DNA of 64,000 bases, from positions 432,001 through 496,000 of the forward strand of contig CAUYUJ010021037.1 in assembly GCA_963575745.1 (NCBI GenBank), given 5' to 3'. The notes below the pieces were generated by a model. It searched no databases. It worked only from the letters and a program-made list of their open reading frames with translations, and was not told the origin of the DNA. Source of the stretch: Prorocentrum cordatum (taxonomy: Eukaryota > Sar > Dinophyceae > Prorocentrales > Prorocentraceae). Positions 29,410-38,930 of the stretch are shown here, one piece after another. Position 1 is the first letter of the stretch; the number at the start of each line of letters is the position of its first letter. The position numbers and the translations under genes are program-made.

Positions 29410-30416
29410 GCTTTTTCTTGCCACGCTTGCCGCCTCGCTCTGTCTGCCATCACGCGAACAGACGTGTGGTTTGCACACGGCTGTTCGGGCTGCCTCTGCA
29501 AGGCAACCAACCCTACTTTGGTGCCTCAGGTCGCGTGAGGGTGTTGCCTTGCGGGGGGAGTCGCTGCTGCGAGGCGCGTTCCGCGCCGCTCTCCAGCAGC
29601 GCCGCCCGTCCCAGTGCTGAGGCGGAACCAAGTGCGTAGGGGTTTCCACACGCACGGGATCGGGCTCGGCTGCCAGCGGCAACGTAGCAGGTCGGCATCT
29701 GGCCAGGACCCGCTGCGGTGTTGGTGGCGAGGTGCAGCCGCTTGCACGGTGCTTAGTCGGGCGCGCTTGTGCCTTGCATGCTCGCCCTGCGGAAGCTGAA
29801 CCAGGTGCGTAGGTTCGCCCACGCACGGGATCGGGCTCTGCTGCCAGCGGCAACGTTACGTCCCTTGGACGCGGCGATGCTGCAGGCTAGGCAGCTTTGC
29901 TCGGCGCTCGTGTCCCGCTCTTGAGCTAGCTCGTGCCGTTGCACGGCTCTCGCTCGAGCGGAAGTTGGACCAGGTGCGTAGGTTTCCACGCACTGGAGCG
30001 CTCCGTTTAATGTAGTGGCTGGCGCGCTTGCCGCGACGGCCAGCGCTTCTTGCGCCCCAGCGTGCTCTGCTCTGTGCCGCCAGTCGGAGGCTGGACCGTG
30101 GTGGTAGGTTCGCACACCGCCATGGTTGCCTCCGAAGGCCACCGCATTGCAAACCTTCCCTGTCTGGCCTGGTGCCAGCGGGAGGTTTGCGGTGCTGTGG
30201 CACCTCGAGCCAGCATGCTGAGTTGCCGTGAATGCTCGATGCCCTGCCTTCCGCTTGCCTCGGCCGAGGCGGATGGCGTGGCCTCTAGTCTTCAGGCGAG
30301 GCTGCGAGTGTGCCTTGGGCACGGGTCAGGCCTTGCGTCCGCAGCGCCAGAGGGAAAGGCCATGGCTTCGGGAGGCTGTATCGAGCGGGGAGCTCCAGAC
30401 CTTCTTGGATGCGTGG
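29410..30416 (+). other. LINE-2 3' region with about 170-bp tandem repeat
   Basis: After the ORF2 stop, the block CCAGGTGCGTAGGTTTCCAC, then CGCACGGGATCGGGCTC and GCTGCCAGCGGCAACGT, occurs at about 29623-29687, 29798-29856 and, partly, 29967-30000. The period is about 170 bp. No open frame of protein character. The region ends where the CAT array starts, so the 3' end of the element is adjacent to CAT triplets. Confidence 0.7.
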
Positions 30417-30723
<307 letters not shown>

Positions 30724-30725
<2 letters not shown>

Positions 30726-31143
30726 TTCCTGGATCTTCCTCCAACTCCTCGTCCTACTCCTCCTGCTCCTCCTGCCCCACTTCCTCTGAAGTCAGGAGCA
30801 GTTCGGACTCGTACGGGGCCCGCTGCTCCTGAGGACCTTCCGTAGCCGTTCCTCTGGCGCTCCTCTCGCTCACCCACGCGCTCTTGGGGCCAAGACGGGT
30901 CCCAGATGTCCGACGTCGCAATTTGTTCACAGCGTGGACTCCCAGACCTCAGATCCGACGCTGACAAAAAATGGCCACATCGCGAGAAAATCGCGGCCAG
31001 AGCCCTCGACCCCGACTTTCTGCGGCATTTTTCGAGCCCGATCGAAATCTGTGATGGTCCTCGGGCCCGTGACCAGGCGAAGAAACACCCGGCGTGAGGC
31101 AAGGGCAAGGGATGGATCTCAGGGGAGACTTGGGCTTGCAGTG
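30724..31143. other. Spacer, no gene seen
   Basis: No recognisable gene or repeat. Confidence 0.4.
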
Positions 31144-31275
31144 TTAGGTCGGGCATGTCCTCCTGTAGGCGGATTTTGCACAACAACTAATCAGAAAGAA
31201 GTAGAAAAATTGTTCCCAGACTATTTGAATACTATGTTTGAGCATTCCTCCTGTGGAGGGACACGCCCGACTTAA
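31144..31275. mobile_element. TIR element family B, copy 3
   Basis: A 132-bp element beginning TTAGGTCGGGCATGTCCTCC and ending GGAGGGACACGCCCGACTTAA. Flanks TTGCAGTG and TCCCAGTA agree at 5 of 8 positions, consistent with an old duplication. It shares internal blocks (CAGACTATTTG; ACTATGTTTGA) with 19636-19789. Confidence 0.75.
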
Positions 31276-31734
31276 TCCCAGTAACCAGATCTTCATCCCG
31301 AGGTCGTCTGAATTCTGACGGCCCCCGGGCCTGGCGACGGCCATCGGAAGCCGAAAACGCGAAAATCTGGCGACGTGACCTTCTCACGGCAAGGGGAGGC
31401 GGGAGGCAGGAGCAGCCACTGTCGAATCGCGGGAACGAATCGGCTCGGGATGTGCACAGACTCGGGCTGCATCGGCACGGAGACAGAATCGAATCGAACC
31501 CGCCGCGAAAGGATCCACGACAGCCCACGCAGACGTCGGGCCCAGGAGCACCGGTATGAATCGGATCGGACCAGCAGGAATCGACATCGGTCCGAATCGA
31601 ACTGATCCATCGGGTCGATCAAATCGACGTAGAATCGAGTTCGACATCAAATCGGAACGATCGGATCGAGATGGGCCCTCGGAGCTGGGAAGGGAGAGGG
31701 AGAAAGGGAAGGGGGAGGGAGAGGGGCAGGAGCA
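31276..31734. repeat. GAATCG-rich degenerate repeat
   Basis: GAATCG, AATCGA and GATCGG words recur over 31420-31680. No gene recognised. Confidence 0.5.
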
Positions 31735-32625
31735 GGAGGGTGGAGGAGGGAGGAGGAGAAAGAGGAGGAGGAGGAGGAGGAGGAGGAGGAGGAGGAGGAG
31801 GAGGAGTAGGAGTAGGGAGGAGGGGGAAGGAGGCGGAGGAGGGGAGGAAGAGGAGGAGGAGGAAGAGGAGTAGGAGGAGGAGGAGGACGGGGCCGAGGAG
31901 GGCAGGAAGAGGGAGGAGGGAGGGAGGGAAAAGGGAGGGGCGAGAGAGGGAGAAGGCAAGGATGAGGAATGGAGAAGGCGAGGAGGGGGAACATGAGAGA
32001 GGACGAGGGAGGAGTGGGAGGAGAGAAGGGGGGGAAGAAAAGAAGGAGGAGGCGAGAAGGAGGAGGATGCGAGGAGGAGGAGGAGGTGGAGGAGAAGGAG
32101 GAGGAAGAATAGAGGAAGGGGAGGAGCGAGGAGGGAGGGAGGGAGGGAGGAGGGAAGGAGGAGGGAGGATGCAAGAAGGAGGGAAGGAGGAGACGAGGAG
32201 GAGAGGGAGGAGGACGGGGGGAGGGAGGAGGGAGGAGGAAGAGGAGAGGGAGGAGGAGGAGGGGAGGAGAGGAGGAGAGGAGGAGAGGAGGAAGGAGGAG
32301 AGGAGGAGAAGAAGGAGGAGGAGGAGGAGAGGAGGAGGAGGAGGAGGAGGAGGAGGAGGAGAGGAGGAGGAGGCGGAGAAGAAGGAAGCGGAGGAAACGA
32401 GGAAAAGGAGGAGGAGGATGAGAAGGGGGAGGAAGAGGAAGATGAGGAGGTGGCGGCGAGGAGGAGGAACAGAGAGGGTGGGAGGTGGGAGTCAGGAGGA
32501 GGGAGGGAGGAGGAAGGATGGAGGAGGGAGGGAGGAAGGGATGAGGTGAGGAGGACGGCGGGAGGAGACGAGGAGGAGGGGAGGAGGGAGGAGGGGGAGG
32601 AGGGGGAGGGGAGGAGGACAAGCTA
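31735..32625. repeat. GGA purine tract
   Basis: Nearly 900 bp of GGA, GGGA and GAGGA words with almost no pyrimidines on the plus strand. Frames through it (Glu/Arg/Gly-rich plus, Pro/Ser/Leu-rich minus) are repeat shadows. Confidence 0.9.
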
Positions 32626-32685
32626 GGTGCGCTCGCGTCATATCTAACCTCCTACCCCTCCCTCCCATCCCCTACCATGGTGTAG

Positions 32686-32953
32686 TCTCTCTCTCTCTCT
32701 CTCTCTCTCTCCCACCCGAGAGCTTTATTATCTTCCACATCCTGCTCTTCCTCTCCATCCTGTATGTGTGCTTGCATGCTGCCGCACGTCGGTCTCCTCC
32801 GCTGCCGTTCGTTCTCATGCATCTTCGATGCGAGTTGGACCCAAAGTGTGCTCACAGTCCAGCCCATGACACTGCCCTCCGTTGGAGGGTTCGAGCTTGC
32901 CAGCGATTTCAGTACTCAAGGCAGTGGTGGTCGCAAACAGGGACTCTCTCATA
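32686..32953 (+). repeat. Upstream direct repeat (pLTR-like) of the Penelope-like element
   Basis: Starts in a CT run, then CACCCGAGAGCTTTATTATC through GGTCGCAAACAGGGACTC. It recurs at 38544-38811 at a constant offset of 5858 bp with about six substitutions in 240 aligned bases. Terminal direct repeats of this type (pLTRs) are common around Penelope-like elements. No LTR-retrotransposon signals were seen: no TG...CA ends, primer-binding site or polypurine tract. Confidence 0.8.
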
Positions 32954-33102
32954 GCTTGGTTCGACACGGCCTACTCAAGGCAACGGGGAGCCAAGGATCG
33001 CGCGCTTCATAGTGTACGCTACGTGTGTGGGTCCGACGCGTGTATCAAGCAGGTTTTTCTTCTTCTTCGCCTTCTTCTTCTAGTACGTGCCCCTCTTCAT
33101 CC

Positions 33103-33372
33103 ATGCCTCATTCAGTCCTCGACATCTTGGGTGATAATACACTATTCAGGGTCATTCGTGAGTTCTTAGCCCTTCGGGCAGATTGGTTGCGATGTTTGGT
33201 ACAGTTGAGTTCGACGACGTACTCTACCCTCGGGCCGTGGCTATGGCACCTCGAGGATCAGTGGCGCCAAGTCAACCAGGAGGTGAGGATCCGTGCGGTT
33301 CAGACCAGCTGGTGGAGCGATCACGCACCATCGGAATCGAGTCAGACTCGGAGTCAGCGACGTCCTACGTGA
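33103..33372 (+). CDS. Small unrecognised ORF in the Penelope-like element leader
   Basis: 89 codons from ATG at 33103. It starts MPHSVLDILGDNTLFRVIRE and contains a Trp-rich stretch (LGPWLWHLEDQWRQV). The frame is open further upstream into a Ser-rich run. It lies between the direct repeat and the main ORF, in a different frame from it. I recognise no family; it could be an upstream ORF, an accessory protein, or chance. Confidence 0.35.
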   Translation: MPHSVLDILGDNTLFRVIREFLALRADWLRCLVQLSSTTYSTLGPWLWHLEDQWRQVNQEVRIRAVQTSWWSDHAPSESSQTRSQRRPT

Positions 33373-33422
33373 GCTGGATAGACCAGAGATACATGATGGG
33401 AGAGGACATGGAGCTCGACTGA
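33192..33422 (+). CDS. Second small overlapping ORF in the leader
   Basis: 76 codons from ATG at 33192, overlapping the previous frame. It begins MFGTVEFDDVLYPRAVAMAP and has an acidic end (SDSESATSYVSWIDQ; MGEDMELD). It is in the same frame as the large ORF but separated from it by several stops. Function unknown, possibly chance. Confidence 0.3.
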   Translation: MFGTVEFDDVLYPRAVAMAPRGSVAPSQPGGEDPCGSDQLVERSRTIGIESDSESATSYVSWIDQRYMMGEDMELD

Positions 33423-33755
33423 CCAGCGCACCAGAGCTGACATCCGTAGATCCGACCTCGGGAAGTTCTGAAGGTTCGAGATTTCTCATGCCGTACCCTT
33501 CCGCCCATCCAGGGGTTTGCCAATTCACTGTCCAGTTCCTCCAGTGCACCTTGAAAAAAAGATTCAGGCTTGACTCAGGGTGAGGTTGGCGCACACATAC
33601 GAGAGTGGGTTTGGCAACGTAGGGGACATCGTCATATATGTGCTATCATTACATCCGTCATCGCGCTCTTCTCCTCCTTCGTTGGGCAAAGGCTCAAACA
33701 GTATCGTGTTTTCCAGGGTCCACCACTATGGAGTACCCTCAGTGCCCTATTGTTA

Positions 33756-36700
33756 ATGTCGGGCTTGGTTCGCCTGCGGCTCGCTCTACCTGAGTACCGA
33801 CCACGGAAATGGGCACGACGGCTTCTTGAAGTGCTCCCGCCCGAGTGGCACCGTGGAATTTATGACTGGAATGCACCGATTGTAATCGCGGCCTTTAACA
33901 GCATGTTGGGTTTAGATACTGGCCCCCATAGGGCCGTGGTGTATGCACTAGGATCCCATTCGGCACTCTACCTTGGCAAAGCCATCCTGAGGGCAGCCCC
34001 CATGTCTGGAGTCTTGGGCAGGGTGGTGGAGCATTTCAGGTCCTTCCTCCAGCCCCGCGTGCGCCCAGGCAATAGACCACGATACCGTGCTCTACGACGC
34101 AGTGGAAGCTCGATTTACTTCATCCCATTTTTGTGGCTACCGACTGAGTCGGCCAGCTTTCACTTCGAGGCTCTCGCGATTCGTCGGCATCGGCCGTCCG
34201 CGAACATGGCAGACGGGCAGGAGTCTGAGCAGGTAAGTATTCGGAAAGGTCAGGGTGTGCTGCAGCTCCCGCCTCGAAAGAAGAAACCTCGTTCTCGGCC
34301 TCCGCCATGGCGCCGTGCCCCTACCCGCAGGTATCCACCACCAGCGTGGACGACGGCGACACCAGCATTCGCAGACCCTACTGTGGTGACATCGACAGGC
34401 CCGTTGGCACAGTTTCCAGGCACGCTATCAGAACCTGCACCTTACTCCACGTTGTATGACCTGCAACTTCGGGAACATCACTTTTACACAGGAGAATTTG
34501 GCCCTTTGTGGATATACGAGTGGTGTCGACTAGGCCTCCTACTGGCCTTCTTAGCTGCGAAGTGGCGACCTCTTCCTCTCTGCACGTTCATGACACGTGC
34601 GGAGCAGGGAGATATTCTATTTCGTGCTGCGGAGATGGCGCCACTCTTTCTTGAGAACTTCTCGAGGTTACGCATGGCACGTTTCCATGTCGATATCCAG
34701 CTCCTTCGGTTACAGCTTCCAGCAGCAAAGCGTCCAATACTAAAACTACCTCATGAGTTTCGGGACCATCGGTTGAGGCAGGCCGTCAAGGGAGCCATCA
34801 ATGCGATGTCCAACCACATGAGCTTTGAACCCGCACGTAGATGGCATCGACATCCTACCCGTGTCCTATCTCGTGCCCGTAGAATTTGGAAAGACAAGGT
34901 GTGCGCCAGTAAGTTCTGTGCAGAGTATGTTTCTGGATCTTTACCACCGCCAGTTGAGGCAGGTGGGTTTATCACAGGCCCCCTCCACCTCCGACAACTC
35001 TCAGGACCGTGGCGCTTACCTGTCTGGGCAACTCCTCGGGTGTCATTGAAAGCTGCACGGGCTGCTCTGACTGAATGGACGGCTTCAGCGAGACTGGCCC
35101 CCAAGATTGCACGTCGAGGTTTGGATTATCTGAACGAGAAATTTTCAACATCTTCGAAATCGGACCTAACGTCAGCATTTTCAGATCCACCCGCTAGGTG
35201 GCAAGCTTTCGAGGCTGATATGCAGAATTCTGTGGAGATGGCAACTGGTGAGATTATTATTGCTGACGATAAGCTACCTGACAAGACGTGGGTTGCCGAC
35301 GGCCCAGATGTAATCAGGTGGCTTCATCAGACTGCGGCACTTGATGGTGATTGGGCGCTCCGCCTCGACCTCACACACCAGGACGCGGCCACTTGGCTGT
35401 GGACGAGGGCCCATGCTGGTCTACCTGCCTGGCTACGGTCCCAGACGATGCTGCCGCCCGTGACGAAGGCCACATGCCCACCGTATGTCTTTCCGGCGGT
35501 GAAGAGTAAATGCTTCGACGCCGACGGGACAAAGAAATGCACCAATGCTGGGCACAGCTGCATGAGGCGCATCGTGAACTCAGCGGAGGCGCCAGGCACT
35601 GCAGGTTATAAATGCGTTGGTCGTGCTGCTCGCCATCTTCTCCGTGCATCAGGTACGTCGTGCGAGGTCTTCAGCATGAATGACGCAGCGGCCGAGCTGC
35701 GGCAGATATCTGAGGAGTTAGACCCACCGTCGACGGACACGTGCTTGTGCTGTGGAGCCCTCATGACGTGCATATCGGTCGTGGTGGTGGACGCCGACCA
35801 GGCCTACGAGCAGTGCAGTGCGCAGTTCGTGGGCCGAGCATGGAAGGAAGTCTCTCGTGAAATTGTTAAGCAGCTGGGCACGGACTCAGCCTTAGTTCGA
35901 CGAGGCCGTCAATGTATCACCAAGACGTTTCGTGGTGGCACGCCACCGCAGTATTTCCGAGTTTCTGTGCATGACATTGCAAAGACGATGCTGGCATACT
36001 GCTGGCTCTCGCTAGTCACCATTGGAGGCATTGTATATGAACCCAGAGGCTTACCAATTGGTGGCGCTCTATCGGGCGTTGCATTATCCATATTTATGGC
36101 GTGGTTCGAGATGCAGGCTCAAACACATCCTGAACGATATGCACCATCTGGCTTTACCATTTCATCATCATCGGGGTCGATAGAAATACGTCAAAGAAGA
36201 TATGTCGACGACATCATAGGCATCAGCAAAGTATATTGTAGGTTATGCGTGTTCAAGTACTTGACAGAGGTTTATCACGTAAAACTATCTCCAGCATGTG
36301 TTTTGGGAGATCGTGAAAGTCCGTGTATTTGGTTAGATATGGAAGTTTGGCCTCATGGGAACACCCTCTGGATTGCCCCCAAGAACGACAACAGGATCTG
36401 GCTCCACAAGACCTCCGAGGGCCCCCGTCCGAAGACGAACATCCTCCCGTGGCCAGGCCAGCCCCCGAGGGGCTTCAACATGATCGTGGCGCTTTTCTCG
36501 GGACGTCAGATTCGGGCCCAGTTTCTGGAGTTGTCGGTTCCCGTCACGGTATCCTGGATCCTGGAGCTGGCCCTGGAGCTTTATCTCGTGGGCTACCCCT
36601 CGGCGGTGATATGTGCCGCGACCCATGCCTGTCCGTGGTCCGTTGCCATACAGAAGGCTCGAGTGATCCTTCGTCGTTGGCGTTCTTCATACGAGACGGA

Positions 36701-37562
36701 CACCACCATGGGTGGAGAAGGACGCCGTCCGTCTTGGAGCTACCGTGGAGGCGAGCGAGATGAGAGGTGGCGTTCCTACGACGGGTGGTACGACTCGCAA
36801 GGGAAACGTGATGATCGCGACAAGGATCGGGGCCGCGATCGTGATCGTCGGGACTACCGTGACGGCCGGGGGGACAGCCGTGAGCGTCGTCACAGTCCAG
36901 GACGCGGAGGAGACCGTGGAGGCCGTGGAGACCGTGAGCGTGGAGGCTCGTCTCGTGATGACCGCGACCGTGGGCGTGATGGAGGTGAACACCACTCGGA
37001 CCGTTCTCGAGATCAACGCCAGAGATCCCGCTCAAAAGATACGGCCTCTGCCCCCGACATCATCAAGATGAGGGAAAACTTGGCCAAGGCAGATCCAGAA
37101 TACCAGGCTTTCGTGAAGGACAAGAAGGACAGGGCAGAGGAACTTCGCTTGCGTAAGCAGGGAGAGTACCTGGCCCTGGCGATGAAGAGTTCATTCGGAG
37201 ACAAGATGGCGAAACTCTTGGAGGGCGACAAAGATCAGAAGGCTACACAGTCCGCTTCGAGGCCCGACATTCGTGACACGTCGCCGACGCCAATTGCAGA
37301 GGCCCCCTCGTCGGATGCCTACATGCGCCGTGCTGAGCAAGGGTGGTTGCAGTCCCTACTGGGCAAGAAGAAGACGTTGCCCAAGCGTGTGACGTGGGGT
37401 GAAGCAGCCAGCATCCTCGAGAAGGCGATGTCCAGCGACAAGGGCATCACGGGCAACGTGAACAAGTGCATCCAGGCGCATTGTCCCAGGAAGCAGGTGC
37501 CCAAGCAGAAGTCTAAGGCGGCGGCGATGGTCTTGAATATCGTGAACGGTAGCGCCCTCTGA
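33756..37562 (+). CDS. GIY-YIG-like nuclease / Penelope-type reverse transcriptase
   Basis: About 1268 residues from the first in-frame ATG (33756). The frame is open from 33555, adding a hydrophobic stretch if a TTG were used. Residues 50-155: GIY-YIG-like fold with VVYALG (Tyr 63), ALYLGKAI (71-75), GVLGRVVEHF (Arg), FEALAIRRHRPSAN (Glu 138, Asn 151). Residues 570-640: Cys-rich segment with PPYVFPAVKSKC, comparable to the Penelope LPKxHK element. RT: VVVDADQAYEQ (Asp 679), GLPIGGALS (765-773), RRYVDDIIGIS (816-819) and CIWLDMEV (Asp 861). Residues 980-1100: Arg/Asp/Ser-rich (GRDRDRRDYRDGRG). A helical, Lys-rich end follows. It copies element RNA primed at a nick made by its own nuclease. 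The frame is undamaged. Calls are by motif only. Confidence 0.8.
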   Translation: MSGLVRLRLALPEYRPRKWARRLLEVLPPEWHRGIYDWNAPIVIAAFNSMLGLDTGPHRAVVYALGSHSALYLGKAILRAAPMSGVLGRVVEHFRSFLQPRVRPGNRPRYRALRRSGSSIYFIPFLWLPTESASFHFEALAIRRHRPSANMADGQESEQVSIRKGQGVLQLPPRKKKPRSRPPPWRRAPTRRYPPPAWTTATPAFADPTVVTSTGPLAQFPGTLSEPAPYSTLYDLQLREHHFYTGEFGPLWIYEWCRLGLLLAFLAAKWRPLPLCTFMTRAEQGDILFRAAEMAPLFLENFSRLRMARFHVDIQLLRLQLPAAKRPILKLPHEFRDHRLRQAVKGAINAMSNHMSFEPARRWHRHPTRVLSRARRIWKDKVCASKFCAEYVSGSLPPPVEAGGFITGPLHLRQLSGPWRLPVWATPRVSLKAARAALTEWTASARLAPKIARRGLDYLNEKFSTSSKSDLTSAFSDPPARWQAFEADMQNSVEMATGEIIIADDKLPDKTWVADGPDVIRWLHQTAALDGDWALRLDLTHQDAATWLWTRAHAGLPAWLRSQTMLPPVTKATCPPYVFPAVKSKCFDADGTKKCTNAGHSCMRRIVNSAEAPGTAGYKCVGRAARHLLRASGTSCEVFSMNDAAAELRQISEELDPPSTDTCLCCGALMTCISVVVVDADQAYEQCSAQFVGRAWKEVSREIVKQLGTDSALVRRGRQCITKTFRGGTPPQYFRVSVHDIAKTMLAYCWLSLVTIGGIVYEPRGLPIGGALSGVALSIFMAWFEMQAQTHPERYAPSGFTISSSSGSIEIRQRRYVDDIIGISKVYCRLCVFKYLTEVYHVKLSPACVLGDRESPCIWLDMEVWPHGNTLWIAPKNDNRIWLHKTSEGPRPKTNILPWPGQPPRGFNMIVALFSGRQIRAQFLELSVPVTVSWILELALELYLVGYPSAVICAATHACPWSVAIQKARVILRRWRSSYETDTTMGGEGRRPSWSYRGGERDERWRSYDGWYDSQGKRDDRDKDRGRDRDRRDYRDGRGDSRERRHSPGRGGDRGGRGDRERGGSSRDDRDRGRDGGEHHSDRSRDQRQRSRSKDTASAPDIIKMRENLAKADPEYQAFVKDKKDRAEELRLRKQGEYLALAMKSSFGDKMAKLLEGDKDQKATQSASRPDIRDTSPTPIAEAPSSDAYMRRAEQGWLQSLLGKKKTLPKRVTWGEAASILEKAMSSDKGITGNVNKCIQAHCPRKQVPKQKSKAAAMVLNIVNGSAL

Positions 37563-37610
37563 ACCGACACCGACTCGGAGTCATCATCAGAGAGTGAAGC
37601 TGAGACGATC

Positions 37611-38069
37611 ATGAAAACTACTTCTACCTCTAAGAGTTCGACCTCTATGGCATCGTCATCTATGGAGATGGTTTCGTTTCAGTTCTGTGTGATTGGCTAT
37701 GCAGCTGGCCTAATATCAGCACTCTTGCTGTGGCTAGTCTTTCCTGTGGATGAGTGGGGCCTCATGAAGGTGATGAAAGCCTACGTGACGCTCAATTGGA
37801 CCCACACCAGAGAGACGTGGTTTCTTCAGGAGATTTCAAATTCTATGCAGCTCCCCTTCACCTTCGCCAATGGGGAGGAGCAGGCTGTGGTGAAGACGAT
37901 GATCACAGGCATGGTAGGCGCGGCCATCCCCGTCGTCGCTGGTCGTCTCACTGGCCTCCCCGTCCCCATGTGCACCCCGAGTGGCAGAGTCCCTAAGCCG
38001 AGTAGAAGGAGGATTCCAATTAGTGATGCCTCTGGTAACCTCCAGATTTATCGTGAGGCCCAGGGCTGA
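37611..38069 (+). CDS. In-frame extension beyond the UGA: two-membrane-segment protein
   Basis: 152 codons from ATG 37611, in exactly the same frame as the RT ORF and separated from it by one TGA (37560-37562) and 16 open codons coding an acidic Ser-rich linker (DTDSESSSESEAET). It has two hydrophobic segments, VSFQFCVIGYAAGLISALLL and MITGMVGAAIPVVAG, and a basic C-terminus. Either the main protein once continued to 38069 (about 1437 residues from ATG 33756) and this UGA is a nonsense change, or UGA is read through, or it is a separate small protein. I recognise no family. Confidence 0.5.
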   Translation: MKTTSTSKSSTSMASSSMEMVSFQFCVIGYAAGLISALLLWLVFPVDEWGLMKVMKAYVTLNWTHTRETWFLQEISNSMQLPFTFANGEEQAVVKTMITGMVGAAIPVVAGRLTGLPVPMCTPSGRVPKPSRRRIPISDASGNLQIYREAQG

Positions 38070-38543
38070 GTTTTTGGTCTCCCTCTTACCCTACCTGCTC
38101 CCTTACCTAACCCATCATCCTGCCCTCCCTCACTCCTCCCGCTCCCACCAGAATGTGTGCGACCCTGTAACGGCTAGGGTGTGAGTGGCCTGTGCTGGAA
38201 GGCTGACCAGGCGTGCTCACCACATCCCGTGTCCCTGCCCTATGCTCCCGTGCCTGGGTTGTTTCCACACGTCTCCCTATCTCTCCTTAGTGCCAGCAGC
38301 CGTCACCAGGGCCCCCGAACTAGGCCGCCCTTGCTCCCGTGGGTGCAACACCGCCTAGCAGTGTCGCGGGGAGCGTTTTGGGCCCTCTCTCTCTCTCTCT
38401 CTCTTTCCCCTCCTCCCAAGCCTCCCTAAACTTCCCCCCTCTTCCCCCGAGAGAGTGTGTGCCATCCCAACGGGGATGATCCATCTACCAGCGCTCCGAG
38501 GCGAAGGACCGCGGCCCCGCCCTACGGCCGCGCGTTGGGCTTC
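38070..38543 (+). other. Penelope-like element 3' untranslated region
   Basis: Pyrimidine-rich sequence with a CT run at 38384-38405, leading into the CT run that opens the downstream direct repeat. I looked for hammerhead ribozyme cores (CTGATGA with GAAA), which occur in some Penelope-like elements, and found none convincing. Confidence 0.5.
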
Positions 38544-38800
38544 TCTCTCTCTCTCTCTCTCTCTCTCTCCCACCCGAGAGCTTTATTATCTTCCACATCC
38601 TGCTCTTCCTCTCCATCCTGTATGTGTGCTTGCATGCTGCCACACGTCGGTCTCCTCCGCTGCCGCTCGTTCTCAGGCATCTTCGATGCGAGTTGGACCC
38701 AAAATGTGCTCACAGTCCAGCCCGTGACACTGCCCTCCGTTGGAGGGTTCGAGCTTGCCAGAGATTTCAGTACTCAAGGCAGTGGTGGTCGCAAACAGGG

Positions 38801-38811
<11 letters not shown>
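38544..38811 (+). repeat. Downstream direct repeat (pLTR-like) of the Penelope-like element
   Basis: Second copy of 32686-32953, about 97% identical, followed at once by another CT run (38803-38860). The high identity argues for a recent insertion. Confidence 0.8.
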
Positions 38812-38834
<23 letters not shown>

Positions 38835-38930
38835 ATCTCTCTCCCTCTCTCTCTCTCTCTTTACAAAAGCGGATGTCGCAACATGGCATAGCATTACATG
38901 GCGTAGCATGGTGTTAACTCGTGGCATGAC

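Larger units (their letters stand above)
21827..30416 (+). mobile_element. LINE-2: near-intact, spliced-leader-tagged non-LTR retrotransposon
   Basis: Order: tandem leader relicts, 188-bp leader, ORF1 (22052-23257), ORF2 (EEP, RT, CCHC, RNase H, zinc fingers; 23258-29409), and a 1-kb 3' untranslated region with a 170-bp tandem repeat. CAT arrays lie on both sides (21600-21826 and 30417-30723). The only clear break is a frame change in a run of nine G at 26425-26433. The EEP-RT-RNase H order places it with APE-type LINEs that carry RNase H; the exact clade cannot be assigned by eye. Because the 5' boundary is marked by the leader, this is a full-length insertion. Confidence 0.9.
32686..38811 (+). 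mobile_element. Penelope-like retroelement with N-terminal GIY-YIG-type nuclease
   Basis: About 6.1 kb, bounded by 268-bp direct repeats. It codes for a GIY-YIG-RT-RS protein plus an in-frame C-terminal extension after a UGA. Penelope-like elements usually carry GIY-YIG after the RT. A permuted group with GIY-YIG first (Chlamys/Naiad) is known in green algae, protists and invertebrates, and this layout fits that group. There is no protease, integrase or RNase H. Base composition is less GC-rich than the LINEs, and the coding frame is long and clean, so it seems a younger insertion. No spliced-leader relict was found here. Confidence 0.78.

Noticed and set aside
31671-32621. Large Arg/Gly-rich and Pro/Ser-rich ORFs
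   Set aside because: Translations of GGA tracts.
37560-38543. Hammerhead ribozyme in the Penelope-like element
   Set aside because: A CTGATGATG string exists on the minus strand near 37590, but no matching GAAA core or stems were found.
32686-38811. LTR retrotransposon
   Set aside because: Direct repeats are present, but there is no gag, protease, integrase, RNase H, tRNA primer site or polypurine tract, and RT motifs fit the Penelope type.
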